A DNA stretch of 64,000 nucleotides, from NCBI RefSeq assembly GCF_019800665.1, contig NZ_JAHVKO010000004.1, positions 496,001-560,000 of the forward strand, in the 5' to 3' direction. Both the position numbers and the translations under genes were made by a program. Of this stretch, positions 44,526 through 53,286 are shown one piece after another. The notes below the pieces were generated by a model that saw nothing but the letters and a program-made list of their open reading frames with translations, was not told the DNA's origin and did not search any database. Numbering within the stretch: the first letter of the stretch is position 1; the number at the start of each line of letters is the position of its first letter. Source of the DNA: Microbulbifer agarilyticus. Its GTDB lineage: Bacteria; Pseudomonadota; Gammaproteobacteria; Pseudomonadales; Cellvibrionaceae.

Positions 44526-45467
44526 ATGATGGACATACTGCGCACGCCCGACGAGTGCTTCGAGAATCTGCCGGGCTATGACTTTGCACCGCACTACACC
44601 ACCATCCTCGACGACGATGGAACGGAAATTCGTATTCACCACGTGGATGAAGGGCCGCGGGATGCCGAACCGATCCTGCTGATGCACGGCAACCCTTCCT
44701 GGGCCTACCTGTACCGCAAAATGATACCGGGGCTGCTGCAGAGCGGGCGCCGGGTTATTGCCGTGGACCTGGTAGGTTGTGGGCGCAGCGACAAGCCCGC
44801 ACGCAAGCAGTATTACACCCTCGCACGGCACATGGACTGGATGAAAAAATGGCTGCTCGCCAACGACCTGCGCAACATTACCCTGTTCTGTCAGGACTGG
44901 GGTGGCACCATCGGTCTACACCTGGTGGCCAAGTTCCCGGAGCGTTTTGATCGCGTCATTGCCAGTAATACCGGCGTGCCCACCGGCAAGGGCGGCAACC
45001 GTTACCTGGATATCTGGCTGGCCGTGATGCGCTGGATGCCGAGTTTCCCCTGGAAAATCGCCTTTAAGAACACAATCCAGTGCGAACAGTTCAATCAGGC
45101 GAAGTTCGATGCCTACCGCAAGGCACCTTTCCCGGCGCGCCGTTACCAAGCCGGTATATTGCAGTTTCCGCAGCTTATTGCCATCCATCCGGATAACCCT
45201 GGGGTGCCGCTGAACGAGGAAACCTGGGCTGGGCTGAAACAGTTCTACAAGCCCTTCCTGACCCTGTTTGGCAGTCGGGATCCGGTCTCACGCGGCTTCG
45301 AAAAAATATTCCAGAAATATGTGCCGGGTGCTCAAGGGCAGGCGCACAAAATCATTCGCGGCGGCGGCCACTTTATCCAGGAAGATAAACCGGAGGAGCT
45401 GGTGGCGGAGATACTGCCGTTCCTCGAAGTACACCAGTCCACCGAGGCCGCAAGCGATCCCGCGTAG
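44526..45467 (+). CDS. Haloalkane dehalogenase-like alpha/beta hydrolase (HLD-I type)
   Basis: 313 aa. Nucleophile D124 followed by W125 in CQDWGGTIG, oxyanion/halide region HGNPSW at 54-59, acid D252 in GSRDPVSRG, and H282 in GGGHFIQED. An Asp nucleophile with adjacent Trp and the acid after strand 7 match subfamily I dehalogenases such as DhlA. The nucleophile number even coincides. Reaction: hydrolytic removal of halide from a halogenated carbon. Cytoplasmic (no signal peptide). Epoxide hydrolases also use Asp, but they carry cap-domain tyrosines I do not recognise here. Confidence 0.85.
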   Translation: MMDILRTPDECFENLPGYDFAPHYTTILDDDGTEIRIHHVDEGPRDAEPILLMHGNPSWAYLYRKMIPGLLQSGRRVIAVDLVGCGRSDKPARKQYYTLARHMDWMKKWLLANDLRNITLFCQDWGGTIGLHLVAKFPERFDRVIASNTGVPTGKGGNRYLDIWLAVMRWMPSFPWKIAFKNTIQCEQFNQAKFDAYRKAPFPARRYQAGILQFPQLIAIHPDNPGVPLNEETWAGLKQFYKPFLTLFGSRDPVSRGFEKIFQKYVPGAQGQAHKIIRGGGHFIQEDKPEELVAEILPFLEVHQSTEAASDPA

Positions 45468-45531
45468 TGCGAGGCGCAGATGGGTTGCCCAAAAAATAGA
45501 AAAGTAAAAAATAGAATAATCGAGTAAAAGT

Positions 45532-46341
45532 ATGCCCAGCACGAATAAAAATACATTCGCCGAGCGCCGCATTGCGATTACCGGCGCGTCCGGCGGCCTC
45601 GGCCGCGAACTGGCACTGTGCTTTGCCCGCAATGGCTGGTGCGTCGCCGTGGCGGATGTGCGTGAGGCGGAAGGCGAAGCGGTGGTAGGGGAGCTCAAAA
45701 CCCTCGGCGCAGAGGCCTTCTATCAGCACTGCGACGTGCGCCAGGAAAGCGATTTTGAAACCCTGTTGGCGGCCTGCCAGCAGCACTGGGGCGGCGTGGA
45801 TGTGCTGGTGAATAATGCCGGCGTTGCCAGTGCCGGGCGCATCGAGAAAGAATCCATCGACAATTGGCTGCGTTTGCTGGACATCAACACCCTGGGGGTG
45901 GTGCGCGGCTGCAAGGTATTTGCACCGGCACTGAAGGCCCAGGGCGGTGGCCAGTTTGTGAATATTGCGTCGATCGCTGGCATCGCCTCGGTGCCAAAAA
46001 TGAGTAGCTACAACGCCAGCAAGGCGGCGGTGGTCAGTTTGTCGGAAACCCTGCGTGCGGAACTATCCCCTGACGGTATTGGTGTGACTGTGGTTTGCCC
46101 ACATCTGTTCCGCACCGGGCTGCTGGACTCCATGGTAAACAACAATGACCGCACCAAGGCCGGCATTGGCAAAACCATGGATGCCTCACCGCTGTCTGCC
46201 GCCGATATTGCGCAGATGATCTATCGCGCGGTACACAAAAATACGTTTATATTGTTGCCACACCGCGCGACCCACTGGATGTGGTGGCTGAAGCGCCTGT
46301 CGCCTTCGCTGGATCGCTGGCTGTCGGCGCGCTTGGCCTGA
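45532..46341 (+). CDS. Short-chain dehydrogenase/reductase with C-terminal extension
   Basis: 269 aa. TGASGGLG at about 17-24, NNAG in LVNNAGVASAG, catalytic Ser in NIASIAGIA, YNASK (Tyr, Lys). The last 40 residues (LLPHRATHWMWWLKRLSPSLDRWLSARLA) are hydrophobic and basic and resemble the membrane-associated tail of lipid- or steroid-active SDRs. Lies 64 bases after the dehalogenase-like gene; probably oxidises or reduces the resulting alcohol. Confidence 0.92.
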   Translation: MPSTNKNTFAERRIAITGASGGLGRELALCFARNGWCVAVADVREAEGEAVVGELKTLGAEAFYQHCDVRQESDFETLLAACQQHWGGVDVLVNNAGVASAGRIEKESIDNWLRLLDINTLGVVRGCKVFAPALKAQGGGQFVNIASIAGIASVPKMSSYNASKAAVVSLSETLRAELSPDGIGVTVVCPHLFRTGLLDSMVNNNDRTKAGIGKTMDASPLSAADIAQMIYRAVHKNTFILLPHRATHWMWWLKRLSPSLDRWLSARLA

Positions 46342-46402
46342 TTCTGCGGAAGTGGTTTGGTCTGTGGGACGTTACTGACATAGGAAATCTTGGAGAAAGC
46401 CA

Positions 46403-47461
46403 GTGAGTAGCATCGACCCGATCCAGATATTCGGCCACATTGGCTCGCCCTACAGTCGCAAGATGGTGGCGCTGATGCGTTACCGACAGATTCCCTACCG
46501 GGTGACCTGGGGGGACCCTCGCGAGGCGTTGCAATCTTTGGGGGTGGCGGTGCCCAAGCCCGCCCTGTTACCGGTACTGTTGATGCCGGGTGACGATGAG
46601 CAGCCCCACCCTCAGCCAGAGGCCCTGTGCGACTCTACTCCTCTCATTCGCCGTCTTGAGCACCTGTATTCAGACCGGTCCGTGTTACCACAGGACCCGG
46701 CGCTGGCGTTTATCGACTACCTGCTCGAGGACTATGCCGATGAGTGGGTAACCAAGTTTATGTTTCACTACCGTTGGCACTTTGCCGCCGATGCCGGTCA
46801 CGCGGGTAACCTGCTTCCGCTCGGTTATTCGGTGAGCCTGCCGGATGCCATGTTGCAGCAGATGAGAACAATGCTCTCCGAGCGCCAGATCGGCCGCCTT
46901 GGTGTGGTGGGCTCCAGCGAACAGACTGCACCGGTAATCGAGGCCAGCTACCGCCGCTTCCTACAGGTAATGGACGCGCATTTAGCCAGCCAGCCGTATA
47001 TGCTCGGATCAAGGCCGGGTAGCGGAGACTTCGCCTTGTACGGCCAGCTCACGCAGCTGGTGAGTGTAGACCCAACGCCGCGACACATCGCCCTTGATTT
47101 GGCCCCCCGTGTCGTTGCCTGGACCAGCCTGATGGAAGACCAGAGTGGCCTAGACCTTGCCGGTGCACAGTGGAACGACCCAGCGGACCTTCCATCGACC
47201 TTGCGCCCATTACTGAACGAAATTGGCCGCACCTATGTGCCGGCACAGCTGGCCAATGAAGCTGCCCTGCAGGCTGGCCAAAGTACCTGGGAATGCGAGA
47301 TCGACGGTCGGCGCTGGGCCCAGTCTGCGTTCCCATACCAGGCCAAGTGCCTGGGTTGGCTGCGCGAGGAGTTTGCACGGTTGGCGAAAGCCGACCAGCA
47401 GCGGGTGCTGGGAGTCCTGATTGGCACCGGTTGTGAGGCGTTACTCGATGGGGTTGTTTAA
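46403..47461 (+). CDS. Large GST-like protein, paralogue 2
   Basis: 352 aa, GTG start with GGAG eight bases upstream. GST N-domain IQIFGHIGSPYSRKMVALMRYRQIPYRV (catalytic-type Ser) and cis-Pro region KPALLPVLLMPGD. The C-domain has GSRPGSGDFALYGQLTQLVSVDPTP and ends with a long helical extension (WECEIDGRRWAQSAFPYQAKCLGWLREEFARL). Same plan as the proteins at 29068, 49016 and 59873. Follows the SDR by 61 bases and belongs to the rightward arm of module A. Confidence 0.88.
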   Translation: MSSIDPIQIFGHIGSPYSRKMVALMRYRQIPYRVTWGDPREALQSLGVAVPKPALLPVLLMPGDDEQPHPQPEALCDSTPLIRRLEHLYSDRSVLPQDPALAFIDYLLEDYADEWVTKFMFHYRWHFAADAGHAGNLLPLGYSVSLPDAMLQQMRTMLSERQIGRLGVVGSSEQTAPVIEASYRRFLQVMDAHLASQPYMLGSRPGSGDFALYGQLTQLVSVDPTPRHIALDLAPRVVAWTSLMEDQSGLDLAGAQWNDPADLPSTLRPLLNEIGRTYVPAQLANEAALQAGQSTWECEIDGRRWAQSAFPYQAKCLGWLREEFARLAKADQQRVLGVLIGTGCEALLDGVV

Positions 47462-47509
47462 CAGAATGTGCACGAGCCCCGGAGCTATTTCCCTTTCGGA
47501 GGCGTTGTC

Positions 47510-48865
47510 ATGAAAAAAACGCTGGTCGTGTTGTCTGCCCTGATCGTACTGCTGGGCGGGCCAGTGTTATACAGCCTGAGTCTGGTCAAAAAGACCGCTC
47601 AGGCCTATGTGTACAGTTACCCATTGGCACTGATGGCGCTCACCCGCGACACTATGCTCGGCAGTGGTTTTACCCTCAACCAGTTCAGCCATATCCAGTC
47701 TTTTCCCGACCACACTTTCCGCAACGTAGTGCGTCCAAATAACGACACACTGTACAGTATTGCCTGGTTGGATTTATCCACAGGGCCGCTGGTGCTGGAC
47801 GTGCCGGACACCGCCGGCCGCCAGTACGTCATGCCACTGATGGATATGTGGACCAATGTGTTTGCCACCGTTGGCAAAGGGAGCACCGGCACCGGCGCCG
47901 GCAGTTACCTGATTGCCGGGCCGGACTGGCAGGGCACGGTGCCTGTTGGTGTACAGGAAATTACCGCACCTACCAACGGTGTGTGGGTGATTGGCCGCAT
48001 CCAAACCAACGGTCGCTCCGACATCCCCAGTGTGCGCAAGTTACAGCGGGAAGTTTTCCTCACGCCACTGGCGAGCTGGCTGACCGGTGAGCGCCATAAT
48101 GGGCAGGTAATGGAAGCTAATGCAAAAACGGGCAAACGAGATCCCGCCGCGGAACTGATGGCGATGTCCGCGACAGAATACTTTGCGCTGGTACATAAAT
48201 TACTGCAGAAGCAATGGACCCTGGCGCAGGATGATGTGGCTGTGACGAGTCTGCGCACCCTAGGAATTGTGCCTGGCAGTAACGAAGCAAAAGAGCACTG
48301 GAATCCGTTGCAGACCCTGCTGATGGACAGGGCGATCAAGATTGCACAAAGCCGGGTACTGTCTGCGGTAAATGGTCCGCGCGAGCTGGAAAATGGATGG
48401 GCCGTTTGGCGTTCCAAACTCGGGCGCTACGGGGATGACTATGGTTTGCGCATGGCGGTGGCGGTTATTGGCCTCGGTGCCTTGCCTCCGGAAGAGGCGG
48501 CCTACCCCAATGCCGAAGTTGATGTTGAGGGTAACCCGTTACTCGGCGCAAACCGTTACCGCCTGCATTTCCCTGCCGGGCAGACACCGCCGGTGGATGC
48601 GTTCTGGTCGCTGACCATGTACGACGAGGACGGCTTCCTGGTCGACAACCCGATTAACCGCTATACGATCGGCGACCGGGACTCCCTGAAATACAACGAG
48701 GATGGCTCACTGGACATCTTTATCCAGTTTGGCCCGCCAGAAAATCAGGCCAACTGGCTGCCGGCACCGGACGGCACTTTTGCGGTAACGATGCGCCTGT
48801 ATTTACCCGGCGACGAATTCCTGAGTGGTGAGTGGCAGGTGCCCGGATTGCAGCGCGTTCGCTAG
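47510..48865 (+). CDS. DUF1254/DUF1214 exported protein
   Basis: 451 aa from ATG 47510 (CGGAGG upstream). Signal peptide or anchor VVLSALIVLLGGPVLYSLSLV. DUF1254 at about 30-160 (YSYPLALMALTRDTM ... VVRPNNDTLYSIAWLDLSTGPLVLDVPDTAGRQYVMPLMDMWTNVFATVG) and DUF1214 at about 335-440 (NRYRLHFPAGQTPPVDAFWSLTMYDEDGFLVDNPINRYTIGDRD). The family is widespread in lipid and xenobiotic gene clusters, but its chemistry is unknown. Last gene of the rightward arm. Confidence 0.93.
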   Translation: MKKTLVVLSALIVLLGGPVLYSLSLVKKTAQAYVYSYPLALMALTRDTMLGSGFTLNQFSHIQSFPDHTFRNVVRPNNDTLYSIAWLDLSTGPLVLDVPDTAGRQYVMPLMDMWTNVFATVGKGSTGTGAGSYLIAGPDWQGTVPVGVQEITAPTNGVWVIGRIQTNGRSDIPSVRKLQREVFLTPLASWLTGERHNGQVMEANAKTGKRDPAAELMAMSATEYFALVHKLLQKQWTLAQDDVAVTSLRTLGIVPGSNEAKEHWNPLQTLLMDRAIKIAQSRVLSAVNGPRELENGWAVWRSKLGRYGDDYGLRMAVAVIGLGALPPEEAAYPNAEVDVEGNPLLGANRYRLHFPAGQTPPVDAFWSLTMYDEDGFLVDNPINRYTIGDRDSLKYNEDGSLDIFIQFGPPENQANWLPAPDGTFAVTMRLYLPGDEFLSGEWQVPGLQRVR

Positions 48866-48880
48866 AACTTTTCACGGCGA

Positions 48881-49009
48881 ACGCCATCGGCTTAACTGAT
48901 AAACGTGACGGCCTCAGAAAGTGTTGCCCGCTCGGTACGCGCGGCGTTCGCCGCGGCAGTTTCGTCCGGGTAGCCGAATGACATACTAAAAAGAATGCCG
49001 TGATGCTCG
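48881..49009. repeat. Direct repeat copy 1 (nitroreductase 3' end)
   Basis: Aligns without gaps to 54673-54801, with about 16 mismatches in 129 bases by eye. Together the two copies bracket module B. Confidence 0.88.
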
Positions 49010-49010
49010 C
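48892..49010 (-). pseudogene. Nitroreductase C-terminal fragment
   Basis: On the minus strand about 39 codons read SEHHGILFSMSFGYPDETAA...SEAVTFIS-stop, nearly the same as the last 39 residues of the nitroreductase at 54684 (SEDQGILFGMSFGYPDETAA...SEAVSFIS). A TAG closes the frame just upstream, and the rest of the gene is missing; foreign-looking DNA with a GST-like gene begins there. It is a decayed remnant at the left edge of module B. Confidence 0.88.
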
Positions 49011-49015
49011 TAGAT

Positions 49016-50119
49016 TCATGCTAACTTAACAGTCAAACCATGACGGATTAGCGCCGGACCACAACTAAGTTTTTCGAAATTTTTCACACCCATTGCCTCA
49101 AACCAGTGTGAAAGTGAACTGCTTTCAGACTTAGTTAACTCACTGCACGCCTGCTGTATTCTCTGCAGCATCCAGAGGCTATAGCTAAAGGTCATCTTAT
49201 TATAAGTTTCATCGAGCATAGGTAGATCAATATTGCCTGGGAAACGTGGCAGAATATCACCAGACTGCTTGTGTTTTTTCTCTATGAGGTTCTCCACGAT
49301 ATCAACTGTTTGCTCGTTGATTGCATATAGCTGTGTAAACATCATTGAAATCACAGACATTAAGGTATCGGGGAGTTCATCATCAGAAAACCACTCTCCC
49401 GTTGCCTGTTTTCCACTATGGACACGCTCTGTATAGGCTTTCAGGTGCGGCCTTGGTTCTATGAGCTCGCGACGGGGCCAGGGATCCATATATAAATGCC
49501 CATGGCAGCAGCCAACCAAAGCAAAATCGGCAACTGTTGGTTTGCCACCAAATAGGTAGTCATGATCTTGAAAATGAACCTCCAGACTATCTAGCAAGCG
49601 GACAATCCAGCGATCAAGCAAAGGGATTTGATCCGGAACAAATCCCATCCTGGGCTTATGTTTACGCATGGCTGAGACCGCGGTTTTTCCCACCATCCAG
49701 TCCTGAAGAAATTTAGGCAGAAAAGGGAACATCGCTTTTCCCATGGTGTCTCGAAAAAGTGGGAAGTTTTCGTCATAAGACCAGCGGGTATGACCAGCGA
49801 TAAGGTGATTTACTTCGTCTACCCAGGCTTCAAATAGCATCGCTGCAATTTTTAATCGACCTGATTTAGGGGTAATCGAAGGTTCCGGATGCTGCCTTTC
49901 GAGCGCCTCAATAATAAGACTTGTATCACCCAGCAAATCGCCCTCTTGAGTTTCGACAACAGGCATTACGCGCGCATTCACTGCCTTTTCAAACCGTCTG
50001 AAATCCAGAATATTCGGTGCCTTCTCTTCATAGTTCAGACCCTTGTAGTTCATATAAGCGCGAACCTTACTGGAAAACAAAGAAATTTCGACACCATAGA
50101 GTCGGTACATGTGCTTCAT
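49016..50119 (-). CDS. Large GST-like protein, paralogue 3
   Basis: 367 aa from ATG 50119, which shares one base with the upstream stop. GST N-domain YRLYGVEISLFSSKVRAYMNYKGLNYEEK, cis-Pro VMPVVETQEGDLLGDTSLIIEALE, C-domain GGKPTVADFALVGCCHGHLYMDPWP, then the long extension with MLDETYNKMTFSYSLWMLQRIQQACSEL. Same family as 29068, 46403 and 59873. Its TGA lies exactly at the junction with the nitroreductase remnant, so the C-terminus may have been altered by the insertion. Less GC-rich than module A. Confidence 0.87.
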   Translation of the reverse strand: MKHMYRLYGVEISLFSSKVRAYMNYKGLNYEEKAPNILDFRRFEKAVNARVMPVVETQEGDLLGDTSLIIEALERQHPEPSITPKSGRLKIAAMLFEAWVDEVNHLIAGHTRWSYDENFPLFRDTMGKAMFPFLPKFLQDWMVGKTAVSAMRKHKPRMGFVPDQIPLLDRWIVRLLDSLEVHFQDHDYLFGGKPTVADFALVGCCHGHLYMDPWPRRELIEPRPHLKAYTERVHSGKQATGEWFSDDELPDTLMSVISMMFTQLYAINEQTVDIVENLIEKKHKQSGDILPRFPGNIDLPMLDETYNKMTFSYSLWMLQRIQQACSELTKSESSSLSHWFEAMGVKNFEKLSCGPALIRHGLTVKLA

Positions 50120-51333
50120 CACTTCACCACTTCAAAGGTTAAGCCGGCATTTTTCTGAAGGCGATCAATGAGCCTTTCTCCATACAAACTGCTAGGTGTC
50201 CAGAATCCGCCCTCTACTGAAGTTGGGGTCTGCAATAAGCAGATAGCAGACTCTGCAACAATTTGTGACGTACTTCCATAGCCGGGATCTTTGTCACCAG
50301 TTACTTTTATTCTAATTCTCTGTTTGCTTGGTGTATGACCAATAAAGCGTAATTCGAAAAACCCGTTTTCTTGTTGCTCTATAGTCGGACCCTCGCCAGC
50401 CTTTGGCATAAATTTCTCCAGCAGCCACCGAGTTGGCTTAATCGCGCCGAGTGTCCAAAACATTTTCAGTGAGAGGCTAAGCATGAGTGACGTTCTTCTG
50501 CCCTTGCTGCCCCTTCCTGCCAAAGATGCCTCGTGATACAAAAAATTAGTCCCGTATCTACTATCCAATAGGGCATTTGAACGATGGACTATTTTGGTAT
50601 TTGTTGGAGCGATTAAGAACGGTGCTGTCCAGGCATCAAAGTCACCATCAAAAAGCGCAGTGTTCAGATCACTTTGTCTGGCCGTATACCCATGATTTGG
50701 AGGGCACGCGCTATAGGGGTCATCGAGATCTGTTCTAACTTGCGAGTTATTTTTCGATTCATTAATCACATTAATAAAGCTGGCAAAAGAACCACCACTC
50801 ATATGCCCCTTAAATTTAGCGACCCTATTTTTTACTTCATTGCAATATTCACCAAAGGCCTCTTTAGCTGCCTCTTGTAAGAAGTACAAACCCATATCCG
50901 AAGGAATAGAATCAAAGCCGCTACAATGAACAATTCTGGCGCCAGATTTTTTTGCTGCAGCGTCATATTTTCTTATCATCGCTGACACCCAATGCACTTC
51001 CCCCGTGATATCGCAATAATCTGTACCTGACTCTACGCAGGCTTTTATTAGAGGTTCGCCATAAATAGCATACGGACCGACAGTTGAAAGTATTACTCGT
51101 GCTTGCTCGGTCAAGTATCTCAACTGTCCTTCACTAGAAACATCAGCGATTAGGTGCGTGACATTCTGCGCTCCTATATTTCGCTTTACCTGTAAGAGTT
51201 TGGCTTCACTACGTCCAGCGATAGCCCATTTGATTTCTCCATCAACGCCGTATCGATTGACCATATACCGCGTAATAATTTCACCAACAACGCTAGTTGC
51301 TCCGTAAATGACAATATCGAATGGTTTATTCAT
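50119..51333 (-). CDS. Saccharopine dehydrogenase-like/trans-acting enoyl reductase
   Basis: 404 aa. N-terminal Rossmann IVIYGATSVVGEIITRYMV and AGRSEAKLLQVKRNIG, then ILSTVGPYAIYGEPLIKACVESGTDYCDITGEVHWV, the signature of the mycobacterial trans-acting enoyl reductase group (saccharopine dehydrogenase superfamily). Further on: HCSGFDSIPSDMGLYFL and GHMSGGSFASFINV. These reduce lipid-linked double bonds; actual lysine metabolism is unlikely. Overlaps the GST-like gene by one base. Confidence 0.9.
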   Translation of the reverse strand: MNKPFDIVIYGATSVVGEIITRYMVNRYGVDGEIKWAIAGRSEAKLLQVKRNIGAQNVTHLIADVSSEGQLRYLTEQARVILSTVGPYAIYGEPLIKACVESGTDYCDITGEVHWVSAMIRKYDAAAKKSGARIVHCSGFDSIPSDMGLYFLQEAAKEAFGEYCNEVKNRVAKFKGHMSGGSFASFINVINESKNNSQVRTDLDDPYSACPPNHGYTARQSDLNTALFDGDFDAWTAPFLIAPTNTKIVHRSNALLDSRYGTNFLYHEASLAGRGSKGRRTSLMLSLSLKMFWTLGAIKPTRWLLEKFMPKAGEGPTIEQQENGFFELRFIGHTPSKQRIRIKVTGDKDPGYGSTSQIVAESAICLLQTPTSVEGGFWTPSSLYGERLIDRLQKNAGLTFEVVK

Positions 51334-51409
51334 AAGACAAAAACTCTTAGTGCTTAACGATGGTTACAATGCCGGCCGTAGATTTCCTGGTACTGTTATA
51401 AATGCGGGA

Positions 51410-53089
51410 TTAGTTAGGCATGTAAATATATTCATCACCTTGAGTGAACTGCGCTGCTTTGGTTTTGTCTATTAGAATCGGTGTGTTTATGACCGGTGAC
51501 CACAGAGAGCCTCGGGCCTCACTTTGATGGGCTTCCAACAAGGCGCTGAGTTCCTGAACTTTATCAAGCCTGCTCTTTGCCAGATTGTTTTGCTCAGTAG
51601 GGTCTTCTGCCAAGTTAAATAGCCACTTTTTAAGCCCATCAGTCGGTCTGTCATTCACTAGCAACTTCCAATCACCATGACGGACAACCTGATAGTGGCC
51701 GCTTTGCCAAAATAAAGTTTCTCGCTGCCAGTTGTTGACTCCCTCCTCTGTCACCAATGGGAGGACATTTAAACCGTCAATGGCAATCTTCTCAGGAGGT
51801 GTTGCTCCCGCTGCTGCTGCAATTGTCGGCATCATATCGATATGTGCTACTGGAGTATCCACCCGTGATCCCGCCGGAATTTTGCCCGGCCATTTGATAA
51901 ACAATGGAACACGAATCCCCCCTTCAAACAGTGTAATTTTCCAGCCACGAAATGGGAGATTGATATCGGAGAGGCCAAGATAGCCTGGCCCTCCATTATC
52001 ACTGGTAAATATAACCATCGTATTTTCGGCAATCCCTTCTGCTTCCAATGCCTCCATTATCTTGCCCACGCTTCTATCTACAGCACGCACCATAGCTGCG
52101 TAGACACGCTTACGGTGCGGCTTTATGTCACCTACCGCTTCGTAATCTTCTCTAGTCGCCTGTAACGGTGTATGAGCCCCCCAGTGAGCTAAATACAGGA
52201 AAAAAGGTCTGTTCTTGTTTGCTTTGATGACCTTTATGGATTCTTCTGTCCAATAATCGGTTAAGTAACCTCCAGGTTTGAACAGATCTGTATCTCCAGA
52301 ATTAAAAGAAGCTGAATAACCCATCCCTGCCCAAAGAAACTTATCGATGGCATCAAAGGGTAACTTGGCATTAATTACATTAGGATCGTTTTCAGGAAGG
52401 TATAGACCACTTTGCATTAACAGGCTGTCGTCAAAACCCTGATCATGGGCTGCACTGCCATTCGCTCGGCCGAGATGCCATTTGCCAATGTGTGCGGTGT
52501 AATACCCACTTTCTTTAAGCACCTCTGCAACCGTTACTTCTGAGGTTGGCAGACCTTTTTCTTCATAGGACGGTTGCTGAGCATCCATGTCAGCATCATA
52601 AAAAGCGGGCGGCATAGCATCGTCACTTTTCAGCGCCTTACCAACTTTATATACGGTTTTCAGCATGCCGGCTGGCGTTGGGGTAAATTCAAACCCAGTA
52701 CGAGTCGGATAACGGCCTGTCATCATCATCGCACGAGAAGGTGCACAGGTACTGGCACCGGAGTAGGATTGGGTATAGGCAACCCCTTCTGCAGAAATGC
52801 GATCAATACTTGGCGTTTTGAGCCCAGCCACACCGCCACCAAAAGCTGATATATCGTTATACCCAAAATCATCCGCAACAATCAGAATAATATTGGGAGG
52901 ACGTTCTCCGTCAAAAATCTGTGGTGAAGCGGGACCCTGTTGCCAGGGGATCTCCCGGGCCGGAGGTAGGTCGGCATAAATCTGACTGGTTCTGAATTTG
53001 GCAGCAGCCAGAATAATATCGGCGCGTTTGTACCATGCGGCGCTGGCAGCAACCGCTATCACTATTGCAGACACGATTATTTTTTTCAT
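51410..53089 (-). CDS. Type I (formylglycine) sulfatase B, membrane-anchored
   Basis: 559 aa. N-terminal anchor IIVSAIVIAVAASAAW. Core motifs NIILIVADDFGYNDIS, C115-A-P-S-R in STCAPSRAMMMTGRYP, GKWHLG, TSDNGGPGYLGL. It matches sulfatase A (40980) over its whole length, including the WQQGP linker and the end YIYMPN, but is encoded in less GC-rich DNA, so it was probably acquired separately rather than by local duplication. Periplasmic sulfate ester hydrolysis; substrate unknown. Lies 76 bases upstream of the enoyl-reductase-like gene on the same strand. Confidence 0.93.
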   Translation of the reverse strand: MKKIIVSAIVIAVAASAAWYKRADIILAAAKFRTSQIYADLPPAREIPWQQGPASPQIFDGERPPNIILIVADDFGYNDISAFGGGVAGLKTPSIDRISAEGVAYTQSYSGASTCAPSRAMMMTGRYPTRTGFEFTPTPAGMLKTVYKVGKALKSDDAMPPAFYDADMDAQQPSYEEKGLPTSEVTVAEVLKESGYYTAHIGKWHLGRANGSAAHDQGFDDSLLMQSGLYLPENDPNVINAKLPFDAIDKFLWAGMGYSASFNSGDTDLFKPGGYLTDYWTEESIKVIKANKNRPFFLYLAHWGAHTPLQATREDYEAVGDIKPHRKRVYAAMVRAVDRSVGKIMEALEAEGIAENTMVIFTSDNGGPGYLGLSDINLPFRGWKITLFEGGIRVPLFIKWPGKIPAGSRVDTPVAHIDMMPTIAAAAGATPPEKIAIDGLNVLPLVTEEGVNNWQRETLFWQSGHYQVVRHGDWKLLVNDRPTDGLKKWLFNLAEDPTEQNNLAKSRLDKVQELSALLEAHQSEARGSLWSPVINTPILIDKTKAAQFTQGDEYIYMPN

Positions 53090-53194
53090 TCTTCCACCAG
53101 CCTCTTCAGATCCCGAGAATCAATTAAGCCCGTATCGCCCAGAATTACTGTGGCATAAATGCTGACAAAATATTCAGTCGCAAGCAGCATGCAC

Positions 53195-53217
53195 TATTGA
53201 CATGATCTATGTCAATA
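53195..53217. promoter_or_regulatory. Palindrome TATTGACAT-n5-ATGTCAATA
   Basis: A perfect 9-bp inverted repeat around GATCT, in the 197-base divergent region between sulfatase B and the propeller gene. The TGACAT/ATGTCA half-sites recall the TTGACA/TGTCAA operators at 12498-12552. Likely binding site for a dimeric regulator controlling both directions of module B. No clear -10/-35 pair was found. Confidence 0.6.
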
Positions 53218-53286
53218 TGTGAGGCTAATCACGATTCTCGATAAGGCCAATGCCGGCCAGCGCTATAACAACAATGGGGAAAGAGT

